From positions 558,001 through 622,000 of the forward strand of contig OZ248539.1 in assembly GCA_965234685.1 (NCBI GenBank): 64,000 nucleotides of DNA. Direction: 5' to 3'. The notes under the pieces were generated by a model. The model had not been told where the DNA came from. It was given only the letters and a program-made list of their open reading frames with translations, and made no database searches. How positions within the stretch are numbered: the first letter of the stretch is position 1; every line of letters begins with the position of its first letter. This document shows, piece after piece, positions 16,273 through 25,362 of the stretch. The position numbers and the translations under genes were made by a program. The DNA comes from Fimbriimonas planktonicus. GTDB lineage: Bacteria; Armatimonadota; Fimbriimonadia; Fimbriimonadales; Fimbriimonadaceae.

Positions 16273-17588
16273 GAATCGAAAGAACCAGAAGAGAGTTCAT
16301 CCGAGACATGGGACTGAGTGCGGCGATGCTGCCGTTCGTCACGAACCTGCCCAGCGTCTCTGAGCTTGCCCTGCTCCCGCGCAAGAAGCGGCTGGTGATC
16401 ATCTTCAGCCCGGACGGCATCGTGCCCAAAACGTTCTGGCCGGATCAAGTCGGAACGAATTTTGAGCTCAAGGAGAGCCTTAAACCGCTTGAGCCGTTCA
16501 AGAACAAAACCCTGATCCTCAATGGCGTTTCAGATCGCGTTCGCGGCGATGGCGACAACCACATGCGCGGGATCGGCTGTCTGCTCACCGGAATTGAGCT
16601 GTTTCCAGGCAACGTTCAGGGCGGATCGGACACGCCAGCCGGATGGGCGAGCGGACACTCCATCGACCAAGAAATCAAGGCGCACCTCCAGAAGTCGATC
16701 GTCACGCGAACTCGCTTTGGCTCGCTTGAGTTCGGCGTTATGGTTCCCGAGCACGCGGACACCTGGACGCGCATGGTCTACGCCGGACCGAACAAGCCGA
16801 TTGCGCCGATCGACGATCCGTACCAAATGTTCGGCAAGCTCTACGGCCAAATGAAGGACCAAGAGACGCTCAAGAGCGTGCTCGACGATCTTCAGGCTGA
16901 TATGGCGAAGGTGAAATCGCAGCTCAGCGCACAGGACCGACTATTGCTCGACGAGCACGCTTCGCTCGTTCGAGACATGGAGAAGGAAATCCAAGCCTCG
17001 CGAAAGAAGGAAGTCGGCCACAAGGTTCCAGAGATGCCCGCCGGAGTTCGACGCGATAACGACAAAATGCCGGAGCTCAGCAAGTTGCAGATCGATCTGA
17101 TGGTCAGCAGCTTTGTCGCAGACAGCACCCGTGTTGCCACTTTGCAGTACACCAACAGCGTTGGCCAAGCCCGCATGTCATGGCTCGGGATCAAAGAAGG
17201 GCAGCACGACCTATCCCACGAACCCGATTCTAACAAAGAGGCACAGGAGAAGCTCACGAAGATCAATCGCTGGTACTGCGAGCAGCTTGCGTATCTTTGT
17301 AAACGCCTCGCGGAAACCCCAGAGACCGACGGAACCGGCAACATGCTGGACAACACGACGGTTGTATGGACTAACGAACTTGGACAGGGCAACTCCCACA
17401 CGTTGGAGAACATTCCGTTCGTCATGGTCGGCAACGGGCTCGACTTCAAGATGGGCCGCTCGGTGAAGTTCAACTCGTTACCGCATAACCGATTGCTGAT
17501 GTCCCTCGCCCACGGCATGGGACACCCGATCAAACGGTTTGGAAACGGCGACTTCTGTGGCGACGGTCCGCTTCCCGGTTTGGCTTAA
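16269..17588 (+). CDS. DUF1552 protein with Tat signal
   Basis: This 439-residue protein begins with a twin-arginine motif (TRREFI, arginines 7-8) and a hydrophobic stretch, so it is exported folded by the Tat system. The body matches DUF1552 (KRLVIIFSPDGIVPKTFWP, AGWASGHSIDQEIKAHL, VVWTNELGQGNSHTLENIPFVMVG), a relative of the sulfatase/alkaline-phosphatase-like DUF1501 proteins. No metal ligand set was confirmed. The start ATG lies in an ATGA overlap with the DUF1592 gene, the standard arrangement for this pair, so they are translationally coupled and presumably act together outside the cytoplasm. Its stop overlaps the convergent uvrB stop by 4 bases. Confidence 0.88.
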   Translation: MRIERTRREFIRDMGLSAAMLPFVTNLPSVSELALLPRKKRLVIIFSPDGIVPKTFWPDQVGTNFELKESLKPLEPFKNKTLILNGVSDRVRGDGDNHMRGIGCLLTGIELFPGNVQGGSDTPAGWASGHSIDQEIKAHLQKSIVTRTRFGSLEFGVMVPEHADTWTRMVYAGPNKPIAPIDDPYQMFGKLYGQMKDQETLKSVLDDLQADMAKVKSQLSAQDRLLLDEHASLVRDMEKEIQASRKKEVGHKVPEMPAGVRRDNDKMPELSKLQIDLMVSSFVADSTRVATLQYTNSVGQARMSWLGIKEGQHDLSHEPDSNKEAQEKLTKINRWYCEQLAYLCKRLAETPETDGTGNMLDNTTVVWTNELGQGNSHTLENIPFVMVGNGLDFKMGRSVKFNSLPHNRLLMSLAHGMGHPIKRFGNGDFCGDGPLPGLA

Positions 17589-19660
17589 CTCCGCGGCTTG
17601 AATCGTCGGTTGTGCCGTTTTTCTTGGCCTAATCGACCGGCGCTCGTGCCATTTAGCTTCCGAAGTTCGCCGATTTCGTCGCGAACCTTCGCGGCTTTCT
17701 CAAACTCCATCGCCTTCGAAAGGTCCTTCATCTCCTTCTCAAGGGCATCGATCAGCAGCGGAATATCTTCGACCCGGACCGGCGCGCCGTCCTTTCCGAT
17801 CGCTTCGCGGACCTCGTCGGAGTATTGGTTTGCGACCTCGTTCACGGCATCGTAAGATCGCACGGTTTCTCGAACCATCTTCGTGACGGTTTTGGGCGAA
17901 ATGCCATGCTCGTCGTTGTAGCGCTGCTGGATTGCTCGGCGTCGGTTCGTCTCGTCGATAGCGGCTTGCATCGCGTCCGAGATCACGTCGGCGTACATGA
18001 TGACTTTGCCTTCAACGTTACGTGCCGCTCGGCCAACGGTCTGAATAAGCGCGGTGGCGCTTCTCAGGAATCCGGTCTTGTCCGCGTCAAGAATCGCGAC
18101 GAGCGTGACTTCTGGAAGGTCCAAACCTTCTCGGAGCAGGTTGACACCGACGACAACGTCGTACACGCCAAGCCGAAGGTCTCGCAAAATCTCGGGTCGC
18201 TCAAGGCTGTGAACGTTCGAGTGGATGTAGTTGACCTTGACGTTGATGTCCTGCAGGTACCCGGTCAGGTCTTCGGCCATCTTCTTGGTCAGCGTCGTGA
18301 CAAGGGTTCGCTGGTTCATCGCCGCGCGCATCTGGATCTCGTTCAGAAGATCGTCGATCTGACCTTTGCTTGGCCGGATATCGATCTCTGGGTCCACGAT
18401 GAACGTCGGGCGGATGATCTGCTCGACCACTTGACTCTGTACTTCGGCCTCAAACGGTCCCGGCGTGGCAGAAACAAAGACCACCTGGGGCACGCGTTCT
18501 AGATACTCATCGAACTGCAACGGACGGTTATCGAGCGCGGAGGGAAGTCGGAAGCCGTAGTCCACGAGCACGGACTTTCGCTGTCGGTCGCCGTTGTACA
18601 TCGCGCGAATCTGCGGCAACGTCTGGTGGCTTTCGTCGATAAAGACGAGGGCATCGGTGGGAAGGAAGTCGAGCAAAGTGTACGGCGGGTCGCCCGGTTT
18701 TCGGCCATCGAAGTATCGGCTGTAGTTCTCGATGCCGTTACAGAAACCGACCTCTCGCATCATTTCCAGATCGAACTCGACGCGCTGACGGATGCGTTGC
18801 GCTTCTAGCAACTTGCCCTGCGAGATGAACATCGCTTCTTGGGCTTCAAGTTCGGCCTGAATCTGCGCCGTAACCACGTCCATCTTTTCCCACGGGGTTA
18901 CGTAGTGGGTAGCCGGGAAGACAGAGATCCGGTTCGGTTCGTCAATGACCTCGCCGGTCAACGGGTCAACGAGCCGAATTCGCTCGATGGTGTCGCCAAA
19001 GAACTCGACCCGGGTAACGATCTCTTCATCCTTGGGTTGAACCTCCAAGGTGTCGCCGCGAACTCGAAACGTGCCGCGCTCAAGAATGAGAGCCGTTCGG
19101 GTGAATTGCATCTGGCTGAGCTTCTTCAGGACATCGTCGAGCTCAATCGTCTGGCCCTTCTCAAAGGTGACGACTGCCTCCGCGTACTCGCTTGGAGAAC
19201 CCAGACCGTAGATGCAACTGACCGAGGCGATGACGATGACGTCTTTGCGCTCAAGGAGACAGTGGGTAGCGGCGTGGCGCAGCCGTTCAATCTCGTCGTT
19301 GACCGAGCTGTCCTTTTCGATGTACAGATCAGCACTCGGCACATACGCTTCGGGCTGATAGTAATCGTAATAGCTGATGAAGTACTGAACCGAGTTCTCG
19401 GGGAAGAATGCCCGGAATTCTTGGCAAAGCTGCGCGGCCAGCGTTTTGTTGTGCGCGATGATGAGTGCCGGGCGTTGCGTCTCCGCAATGACGCTCGCCA
19501 TCGTGTACGTCTTTCCCGTACCGGTCGCACCGAGAAGCGTCTGGAACCGATAGCCCGCATCCAATCCCTCCACCAATCCCGCGATGGCGGTGGCCTGGTC
19601 GCCACGCGGGGTGAAGTCTTTGGCAAGCACCAAGGGGGTGTCGTACTTAACGATGCTCAT
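17585..19660 (-). CDS. uvrB: Excinuclease ABC subunit UvrB
   Basis: This 691-residue protein is the damage-verifying helicase-like subunit of nucleotide excision repair, acting with UvrA and UvrC. Visible features are Walker A GATGTGKT (44-51), the beta-hairpin region YYDYYQPEAYVP (97-108) that inserts into DNA, the Walker B-like DESHQ, the helicase motif LREGLDLPEV, and a C-terminal UVR motif (LEKEMKDLSKAMEFEKAAKVRDEI) that binds UvrC. The length is normal. ATG at 19660 (MSIVKYDTPL). It lies 12 bases downstream of the DUF5916 gene on the same strand, so readthrough transcription is possible, but no functional link is known. Confidence 0.97.
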   Translation of the reverse strand: MSIVKYDTPLVLAKDFTPRGDQATAIAGLVEGLDAGYRFQTLLGATGTGKTYTMASVIAETQRPALIIAHNKTLAAQLCQEFRAFFPENSVQYFISYYDYYQPEAYVPSADLYIEKDSSVNDEIERLRHAATHCLLERKDVIVIASVSCIYGLGSPSEYAEAVVTFEKGQTIELDDVLKKLSQMQFTRTALILERGTFRVRGDTLEVQPKDEEIVTRVEFFGDTIERIRLVDPLTGEVIDEPNRISVFPATHYVTPWEKMDVVTAQIQAELEAQEAMFISQGKLLEAQRIRQRVEFDLEMMREVGFCNGIENYSRYFDGRKPGDPPYTLLDFLPTDALVFIDESHQTLPQIRAMYNGDRQRKSVLVDYGFRLPSALDNRPLQFDEYLERVPQVVFVSATPGPFEAEVQSQVVEQIIRPTFIVDPEIDIRPSKGQIDDLLNEIQMRAAMNQRTLVTTLTKKMAEDLTGYLQDINVKVNYIHSNVHSLERPEILRDLRLGVYDVVVGVNLLREGLDLPEVTLVAILDADKTGFLRSATALIQTVGRAARNVEGKVIMYADVISDAMQAAIDETNRRRAIQQRYNDEHGISPKTVTKMVRETVRSYDAVNEVANQYSDEVREAIGKDGAPVRVEDIPLLIDALEKEMKDLSKAMEFEKAAKVRDEIGELRKLNGTSAGRLGQEKRHNRRFKPRS

Positions 19661-19672
19661 CTGTCTACTATT

Positions 19673-21685
19673 TTAGAACGCAAACACCACTTTCACGCTG
19701 ACTCGGGACACAAATTCTTGGGTATTTGGGTCGCCGACGATTAAGTAGTACTCCGTTCCGCTCCCCCCACCGTTTCGGAAGGCAAGATAGCCGTTTCGGC
19801 GACCATTGCTATCGACTAATCGACCAGTGACCGACATCGTTCGCGAGAACTCGTATCCGAGGGTGGCGATGGTTTGGCGATCCGTATCGCCCACGGTAAT
19901 CACCGAGTGAGAAAGCCCGAGGTCCATGCGCTTGAACAAGCGATAGCTCGCCTGCAGGCTGGTGAAGTTGCTTGAAACTCCGCCGCGTTGCCCAGCCTCG
20001 GTGTAGATCGAGAACTTTCGGAATCGGTTGCTTTGATTCGGCGAAATGAAGACTCCGAAGACTCGATCCAACTTGCCAAAGAACCTTGTGTTCGTGTGGT
20101 TCACGCCAAGACGCACGTCGTTGCGGGTTGTCATTCCAGCCGAGGCTTCAAACCCTTTCTCCTGTTCTTGGCCATCGTACTGTTCGAAGTACGTTCCGAA
20201 GATGTTCGCATTCACGTCCCGGACGCCGCCTTTTCGGAACTCACGGAAGTACTCGGTGTAAGACGAAAATCCCTTTCGGTCGGTCCAAGGAATAAAACCA
20301 AGCGGCGGAGCAAAGTCCGGTTTAATCCACCGGTAGGTCACGTCGGAGAACCAGTTCGGGACCTGATAGTTCATTGAAACGTTGCCGGCGGAGCTGTAGG
20401 CTCGCGACTGATCCTTTTCGACGGCCGCGTTTCCGGACCACGCAAACGAGCCGCGCTGAGTGTAGTAGCTGCCGCCCAGGGCCTCGTGCCGATATCCGCC
20501 GGGGCGGTTCAGCGTTGTGCCGAACAGCGACATATCGCCGCGCTGACCGGGGTCCTGGTGAATTCGGAATACACCGACCGACTGCTTCCCGGTGTCATTT
20601 GCCACGAGCGCGCCGTAATCCAACCGGTTCGTAATGCGGCCAAAACTCTTTGCGCCCCAATCCATCTCCTGGATGCGGTTTGAATAGAACAGGTTGCCGT
20701 AACCAAAGAATCCGCCAGTACGGAAGAAGTCCGAACCCTCCGTGAAGAACGGGCGGACATCGTTTAGAAATCGTTCGGTTCGGGTGAAGTCGATGCCTGC
20801 GATTTGGGCTTCGATGTTGCGGAAATCTGGGTTTACCGAGAGCAAACCGGTGACGGTCGAGGTCGGTTGGTATCGGACGTCCAACCCGGCGCGCACTCCA
20901 GACGAGGTGCGATCGTATTCCGGCGCAATGTAGCCGAGGTACTGAAACGGCTTCAGTGCGGCCGGTGGAGGCGAAACACCTAACCAACGGGCCGAACGGT
21001 CGCTGAACTCTTGCAAGCCGATATTTGGCCAGAAGGACTTTGCCTGGCGCTTGCCTTCAACGCGAGCAAAGATCACGTCCATGTTGAGGTCCTTGCCGCT
21101 CGGATAGTTCAAGACCTTCCAAGGGATGCGCATTTCGACTGACCAGCCGTCCTCAAGTCTCTTGGCGCCAGAAGTCCATTCGCCTCGCCACTCGCGCTTC
21201 GAAGATCTTCCTCCAGCGATGTCATCGCTCTGCGTGTTTAGCGGGTTTACAAAGAAGTCGCTCGTGCCGGAACCGCTGCGGGTTCCAAATGGATTGATCG
21301 TAAATCCAACGAAGTCTTCGCCTTCAAACTCTGCCCCGATCCGAATTTCTCGAGCGATGATGTCGCTTGGCTCCAGCGCATAACAGCGAAATGCAACAAA
21401 GAGCGCCTCTTGGTTGTAAGTGAGGAAAACCTTTGTCCGGTTTCGAGCGCCTTGACCAGTGACCGGATCAAAAAGGCCGTCTTGCACAAATGCGCCTTGC
21501 CACTCGGTCTCTTCAATCTCGCCGTCAATTTTGATGATTTGGGTGGTTTGTGCAGTTTTGATCTCAGGAACGGATGAAGGGGCTTGCCCAAAGCTGATCG
21601 AAGCGAGCAGCATAAAGCAAATAGGTATTAAATTGCGGCATCGTCGGAATCTGAAGAAAGGCAAGGCACGCAGTAGTACCACCAT
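19673..21685 (-). CDS. DUF5916/CBM9-like outer-membrane beta-barrel protein
   Basis: The 670-residue product has a signal peptide (hydrophobic IPICFMLLASISFG, cleavage near GQA). An N-terminal CBM9/DOMON-like beta-sandwich follows (KIDGEIEETEWQGA; FLTYNQEALFVAFRCYA; GWSVEMRIPWKVLNY). The C-terminal two thirds are alternating aromatic/polar strands ending in Phe (VSVKVVFAF), typical of an outer-membrane beta-barrel. This is the DUF5916 architecture, often linked to carbohydrate or metal-related surface functions but of unknown role. ATG 21685, with GGA upstream, is preferred over TTG 21706. It diverges from the methionine synthase gene and reads into uvrB. Confidence 0.8.
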   Translation of the reverse strand: MVVLLRALPFFRFRRCRNLIPICFMLLASISFGQAPSSVPEIKTAQTTQIIKIDGEIEETEWQGAFVQDGLFDPVTGQGARNRTKVFLTYNQEALFVAFRCYALEPSDIIAREIRIGAEFEGEDFVGFTINPFGTRSGSGTSDFFVNPLNTQSDDIAGGRSSKREWRGEWTSGAKRLEDGWSVEMRIPWKVLNYPSGKDLNMDVIFARVEGKRQAKSFWPNIGLQEFSDRSARWLGVSPPPAALKPFQYLGYIAPEYDRTSSGVRAGLDVRYQPTSTVTGLLSVNPDFRNIEAQIAGIDFTRTERFLNDVRPFFTEGSDFFRTGGFFGYGNLFYSNRIQEMDWGAKSFGRITNRLDYGALVANDTGKQSVGVFRIHQDPGQRGDMSLFGTTLNRPGGYRHEALGGSYYTQRGSFAWSGNAAVEKDQSRAYSSAGNVSMNYQVPNWFSDVTYRWIKPDFAPPLGFIPWTDRKGFSSYTEYFREFRKGGVRDVNANIFGTYFEQYDGQEQEKGFEASAGMTTRNDVRLGVNHTNTRFFGKLDRVFGVFISPNQSNRFRKFSIYTEAGQRGGVSSNFTSLQASYRLFKRMDLGLSHSVITVGDTDRQTIATLGYEFSRTMSVTGRLVDSNGRRNGYLAFRNGGGSGTEYYLIVGDPNTQEFVSRVSVKVVFAF

Positions 21686-21745
21686 ACGATTCCAAAAGGT
21701 GCCCAAATGGGACCGAAAGGTTAGGAACCGGTATTCTCCTCCGTA

Positions 21746-23431
21746 GTGTCAGGTTCGGGAAGCGATCAGCAGCGAGTTTGTACATATGATCCCCTCATCG
21801 AGCTGATGTCTCGATTCGAGAACGTCCGGGCCAGCAGCGATGCTACCGACGCCTTCGCTGGACTCACGATCGAAGACCAGCTGAAGAGGCACATCATCAA
21901 CGGCGTCAAGAAAGGGCTCGATTCCCGCCTCCAGACCGCACTCGAGACCTATACGCCGCTCGCAATCATCAACGACATTTTGCTGGACGGGATGAAAACC
22001 GTTGGAGAACTCTTCGGTTCCGGCAAGATGCAGTTGCCGTTTGTCTTGCAAAGCGCGGAAGTCATGAAGACCGCGGTTCGATTCCTAGAGCCCCTCATGG
22101 AGCGGGTCGAAGGCAGCGAAAAGGGCTCGATCTTGTTGGCGACGGTTGCCGGTGACGTGCATGACATCGGCAAGAACCTCGTCGATATCATCCTTAGCAA
22201 CAACGGTTACCGGGTGGTGAACATCGGCATCAAGCAGCCGATCAACACGATTCTCGACAAGTACCGAGAAAGCGGTTGCCAGGTCATCGGCCTCAGCGGA
22301 CTGCTCGTGAAGTCGACGCTGATCATGAAAGAGAACCTGCTGGAAATGAACAGCCGGAACCTTTCGCACGTACCGGTGATCCTCGGCGGGGCGGCCTTGA
22401 CTCGCTCATATGTAGAACAAGATCTGCGAAACCTATACAAAGGCAAAGTCTTTTACGCGCAGGATGCCTTTGAGGGATTGCGGGTCATGGAAGAGATCGC
22501 GGCGACGGCGCATGAATCAGCGCCAGACGTTGAGACCGAAGACGTTCCCGTCGAGCGAGTTCGAAGTCACCGGCTCGACGTGCTTGACCCGTCTCTTTAC
22601 GTTTTTGACGGCATCCGATCGGATGTCGTGCCTCTAGCGGAATCGCCCGTGCTGCCTTTTTACGGAGCAAAGCGGCACACGAACTTCGACATTTTCGAGC
22701 TCTACAAATACATCAACCCGATTGCGCTTTTCCGAGGACAGTGGCAGTTCAAGCGTCCGGAAGGAATGGGCAACGTGGAGTTCACTGCCTGGCTGGATGC
22801 TCAAGCTCGACCGGTGTTCGAGCGGCTCCAGCGCGAACTTGCCCGGGTGCTTGAACCCAAAGTGGTTTGGGGCTATTTCCCTTGCAACTCAGAAGGCAAC
22901 GACCTCATCATCTACGACGAGGACGAAAGAACCGAGCGAATGCGGTTCTCGTTCCCGCGTCAACGGGACCACCGAAACCTCTGCCTCAGCGACTTCTTCC
23001 GCCCGGTCGGCGAGGCGCCAGATACGGTTGGTTTCCACGTCGTGACGGTCGGCAAAAAGATTTCCGAGCATGAGCAAAGGCTGTTTGCCGACGGCAACTA
23101 TCAGGACTACCTGTTTGTGCACGGCATGGGCGTGGAGACGGCCGAGGCACTCGCCGAATACTGGCATCGCCAGATCCGCCTAGAAATGGGTATTGGCGAC
23201 CAGGAGCCGGACGATTTTCGGCTGATGTTTAGCGCGAAATACCATGGCTCGCGCTACTCGTTCGGATATCCGGCGTGTCCAAACTTGGAGGATCAGTCCA
23301 AGCTCTTCGAACTGCTCAAACCGGAGCAGATTGGTTTGGAACTGAGCGAGGAGTTCATGCTGGTGCCCGAGCAAAGCACCAGCGCGATCATCGTTCATCA
23401 CCCCGAGGCGAAGTACTTTAATATCCGCTAA
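21746..23431 (+). CDS. metH: Methionine synthase, cobalamin-binding and reactivation half (split MetH)
   Basis: This 561-residue protein corresponds to the C-terminal half of B12-dependent methionine synthase. Residues about 14-30 match the linker after the pterin domain. The helical cap (about 40-125, LLDGMKTVGELFGSGKMQLPFVLQSAEVM) and the Rossmann B12 domain follow, with the cobalamin-binding DxHxxG motif (D137, H139, G142). From about 320 on it matches the AdoMet-binding activation domain, with its hallmark SRYSFGYPACPNLEDQ. The homocysteine and methyltetrahydrofolate domains are absent; an in-frame TAG at 21722 shows it is not simply a missed start. The partner half must be elsewhere. The start is GTG at 21746, without a clear ribosome-binding site; ATG 21806 is the alternative but would cut conserved linker sequence. 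Confidence 0.88.
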   Translation: MSGSGSDQQRVCTYDPLIELMSRFENVRASSDATDAFAGLTIEDQLKRHIINGVKKGLDSRLQTALETYTPLAIINDILLDGMKTVGELFGSGKMQLPFVLQSAEVMKTAVRFLEPLMERVEGSEKGSILLATVAGDVHDIGKNLVDIILSNNGYRVVNIGIKQPINTILDKYRESGCQVIGLSGLLVKSTLIMKENLLEMNSRNLSHVPVILGGAALTRSYVEQDLRNLYKGKVFYAQDAFEGLRVMEEIAATAHESAPDVETEDVPVERVRSHRLDVLDPSLYVFDGIRSDVVPLAESPVLPFYGAKRHTNFDIFELYKYINPIALFRGQWQFKRPEGMGNVEFTAWLDAQARPVFERLQRELARVLEPKVVWGYFPCNSEGNDLIIYDEDERTERMRFSFPRQRDHRNLCLSDFFRPVGEAPDTVGFHVVTVGKKISEHEQRLFADGNYQDYLFVHGMGVETAEALAEYWHRQIRLEMGIGDQEPDDFRLMFSAKYHGSRYSFGYPACPNLEDQSKLFELLKPEQIGLELSEEFMLVPEQSTSAIIVHHPEAKYFNIR

Positions 23432-23437
23432 GTAAGA

Positions 23438-24046
23438 TCAGAGGCTTCGGACTGTGATTACCGCCTTGTCTCGAGAAATGGAGGTCTTGATCACAGATCG
23501 TTCCGTCGCTACTTCGACGCCGGCGATTGCGGCCTCGGCGGCTGCGGATTCCGCAATTGCACGCTGCGCTTCGGCTTCGGCTCGAGCAACTTCCGCCTCG
23601 GCAAGAGCGAGGTCAACTTTCGCAAAGGTCTCGGGACTCGTTGCAGGCTCAGGCGGTCGCGGTGCTTCTGCCGGGGCGATGACTTCCAAAGGCATACCTT
23701 CCGGAGCAACAGCAATCACATGAACCTCGCTCGCTCTAGCTTCACTCACCCGCGTGGGCCGATTGTCAAAGTTGCTCGTGATTCGCATTCCGCCGCCTAG
23801 GAGCGTAAAGAGGGCAAACGCCGTGGCGGCGGCAAGGCCCAGGCTGAGTCGTGCAGATCGGTCGAAACCGAATCGGTCGGTCTGCGCCGCAGATTCGAGA
23901 AGACCGTTCAAAGTCTCGTCATCTACACCGAGCATATTCTTCAACTGCTCTCGGTCAATTTGTTGTTGTTCCGCGCCTGCTTCTCGCTTCAATCGCAGTC
24001 GCAGAACTCGTAGTGCCTCCGCCAAACTAAGCTTGCTTTGATCCAT
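23438..24046 (-). CDS. Single-pass membrane protein with Ala/Glu-rich coiled coil, unknown function
   Basis: I do not recognise a family for this 202-residue protein. An N-terminal cytoplasmic part (1-70) contains a short helical segment (LSLAEALRVLRLRLKRE; LKNMLGVDDETLNGLLES). One membrane helix follows (about 78-100, LSLGLAAATAFALFTLLGGG), then a Pro-rich linker and an Ala/Glu-rich predicted coiled coil (about 145-180, ALAEAEVARAEAEAQRAIAES), with a short beta-like tail. It could be a small envelope or anti-sigma-like protein, but there is no zinc-finger motif to support the latter. ATG 24046 is chosen, since the open frame upstream lacks conserved character and runs into the promoter region of the divergent threonine dehydratase gene. 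Confidence 0.6.
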   Translation of the reverse strand: MDQSKLSLAEALRVLRLRLKREAGAEQQQIDREQLKNMLGVDDETLNGLLESAAQTDRFGFDRSARLSLGLAAATAFALFTLLGGGMRITSNFDNRPTRVSEARASEVHVIAVAPEGMPLEVIAPAEAPRPPEPATSPETFAKVDLALAEAEVARAEAEAQRAIAESAAAEAAIAGVEVATERSVIKTSISRDKAVITVRSL

Positions 24047-24156
24047 TTCTTGCCTCGCTCCCAGTATGTGATGGAAATACTGAGCGCGGGACAAAGATAG
24101 TTCCGAGGTCCTAGACGTGCAGATAAAGAAAACTCGGCGTAGACTCACTGTCATCC

Positions 24157-25362
24157 ATGGAGCCTTCCTTTGATCAGATTGTCGCCGCACGCTCGCGAAT
24201 CGCTAGCGGCATTCTGACAACACCTTGCCGAGAGTCATCGGCGCTTTCGGAACTGACCGGCTATCGCGTTTTCACCAAGCTGGAGTATTTGCAGCGCACC
24301 GGTTCATTCAAAGAACGGGGCGCGCGGAACGCCCTTTTGCAATTGAGCCCCGAGCAGCGCCAACGTGGTGTTGTTGCGGCTTCGGCAGGCAACCATGCCC
24401 TCGCTCTGAGCTATCACGGTCGAGACCTCGGCATTCCGGTCACGGTGGTGATGCCGATCTTTTCGCCGCTAGTGAAACAATCGCGTTGCCGAGGATACGG
24501 TGCCCGAGTTGAGCTATTTGGCCAGAACATCGGGGAAGCCAAAGAGCTTGCCGACGAATTTGTCGAGAAAGAGGGCCTGACCTACGTTCACGGATTTGAC
24601 TCGGCCGAAGTCATCGTCGGCCAAGGCACCATCGGCTTGGAAATCATGGAGCAGGTGCCGGATGCTGATGCAGTGTTGATCCCGATCGGTGGTGCTGGTC
24701 TCATCGCTGGCGTAGGTCTGGCCATGAAGACCATGCGGCCGGGCATCGAGATCATTGGCGTTGAGCCCGAAAATGCGGCAACTTACACAGCGGCCATGAA
24801 GCACGGCGGACCCGTGCTTTGCGGCATGAAGCCGAGCCTTGCAGATGGTTTGAGCGTTCCCACCGTCGGAGAACGAGCTTTTGGCATCGCGCAGAAAGTG
24901 GTCGACTCCGTGGTTCAGGTTGACGAGGAGTCCATTGCCCTCTCGATCCTTCGGCTCTTGGAACTCGAAAAGGGAGTCGTCGAGGGCGGCGGCGCCTCGT
25001 CACTCGCGGCGATCTTAGCGAACAAGGTGCCGCACCTCATCGGAAAGACGGTTGTGTTGATCCTGTGCGGTGGCAATATTGACCCTGCCGTTCTTGGGCG
25101 TGTGATCGAGTACGGATTGGTTGCCGATGGACGCCTTGCGCGGTTCCGAACCGTGATCTCCGACCGGCCGGGCGGACTTGCCAAGCTCGCGGCTGTGCTT
25201 GCCGAATCGGGAGCTTCCGTCAAGCAAATCATCCACGACAGGGCGTTTGCCAGCGCCGATGTATCGACAGTGGAAGTCGAATGTACGGTTGAAACTCGCG
25301 ACCTAAATCACCTCAATGCCGTAAAAGAAATGCTCACCCAGCGCGGAATGGAATGCAAATGA
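24157..25362 (+). CDS. ilvA: Threonine dehydratase with ACT domain
   Basis: This 401-residue PLP enzyme deaminates threonine to 2-oxobutyrate, the first step to isoleucine. The PLP lysine is K52 in GSFKERGARNAL. The phosphate-binding glycine loop (PIGGAGLIAGVGLA) and the SAGNHA substrate loop are present. A single ACT domain occupies the last 75 residues (RFRTVISDRPGGLAKLAAVLAESG). The short catalytic core with one ACT domain matches the TdcB/short IlvA class; which of the two roles it plays is uncertain. The start is ATG at 24157. Its TGA overlaps the start of the glycosylase gene (ATGA), so the two are cotranscribed. Confidence 0.92.
   Translation: MEPSFDQIVAARSRIASGILTTPCRESSALSELTGYRVFTKLEYLQRTGSFKERGARNALLQLSPEQRQRGVVAASAGNHALALSYHGRDLGIPVTVVMPIFSPLVKQSRCRGYGARVELFGQNIGEAKELADEFVEKEGLTYVHGFDSAEVIVGQGTIGLEIMEQVPDADAVLIPIGGAGLIAGVGLAMKTMRPGIEIIGVEPENAATYTAAMKHGGPVLCGMKPSLADGLSVPTVGERAFGIAQKVVDSVVQVDEESIALSILRLLELEKGVVEGGGASSLAAILANKVPHLIGKTVVLILCGGNIDPAVLGRVIEYGLVADGRLARFRTVISDRPGGLAKLAAVLAESGASVKQIIHDRAFASADVSTVEVECTVETRDLNHLNAVKEMLTQRGMECK

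Noticed and set aside
18839..19744. 301-residue plus-strand frame opposite uvrB
   Set aside because: Lies within uvrB, which shows all family motifs.
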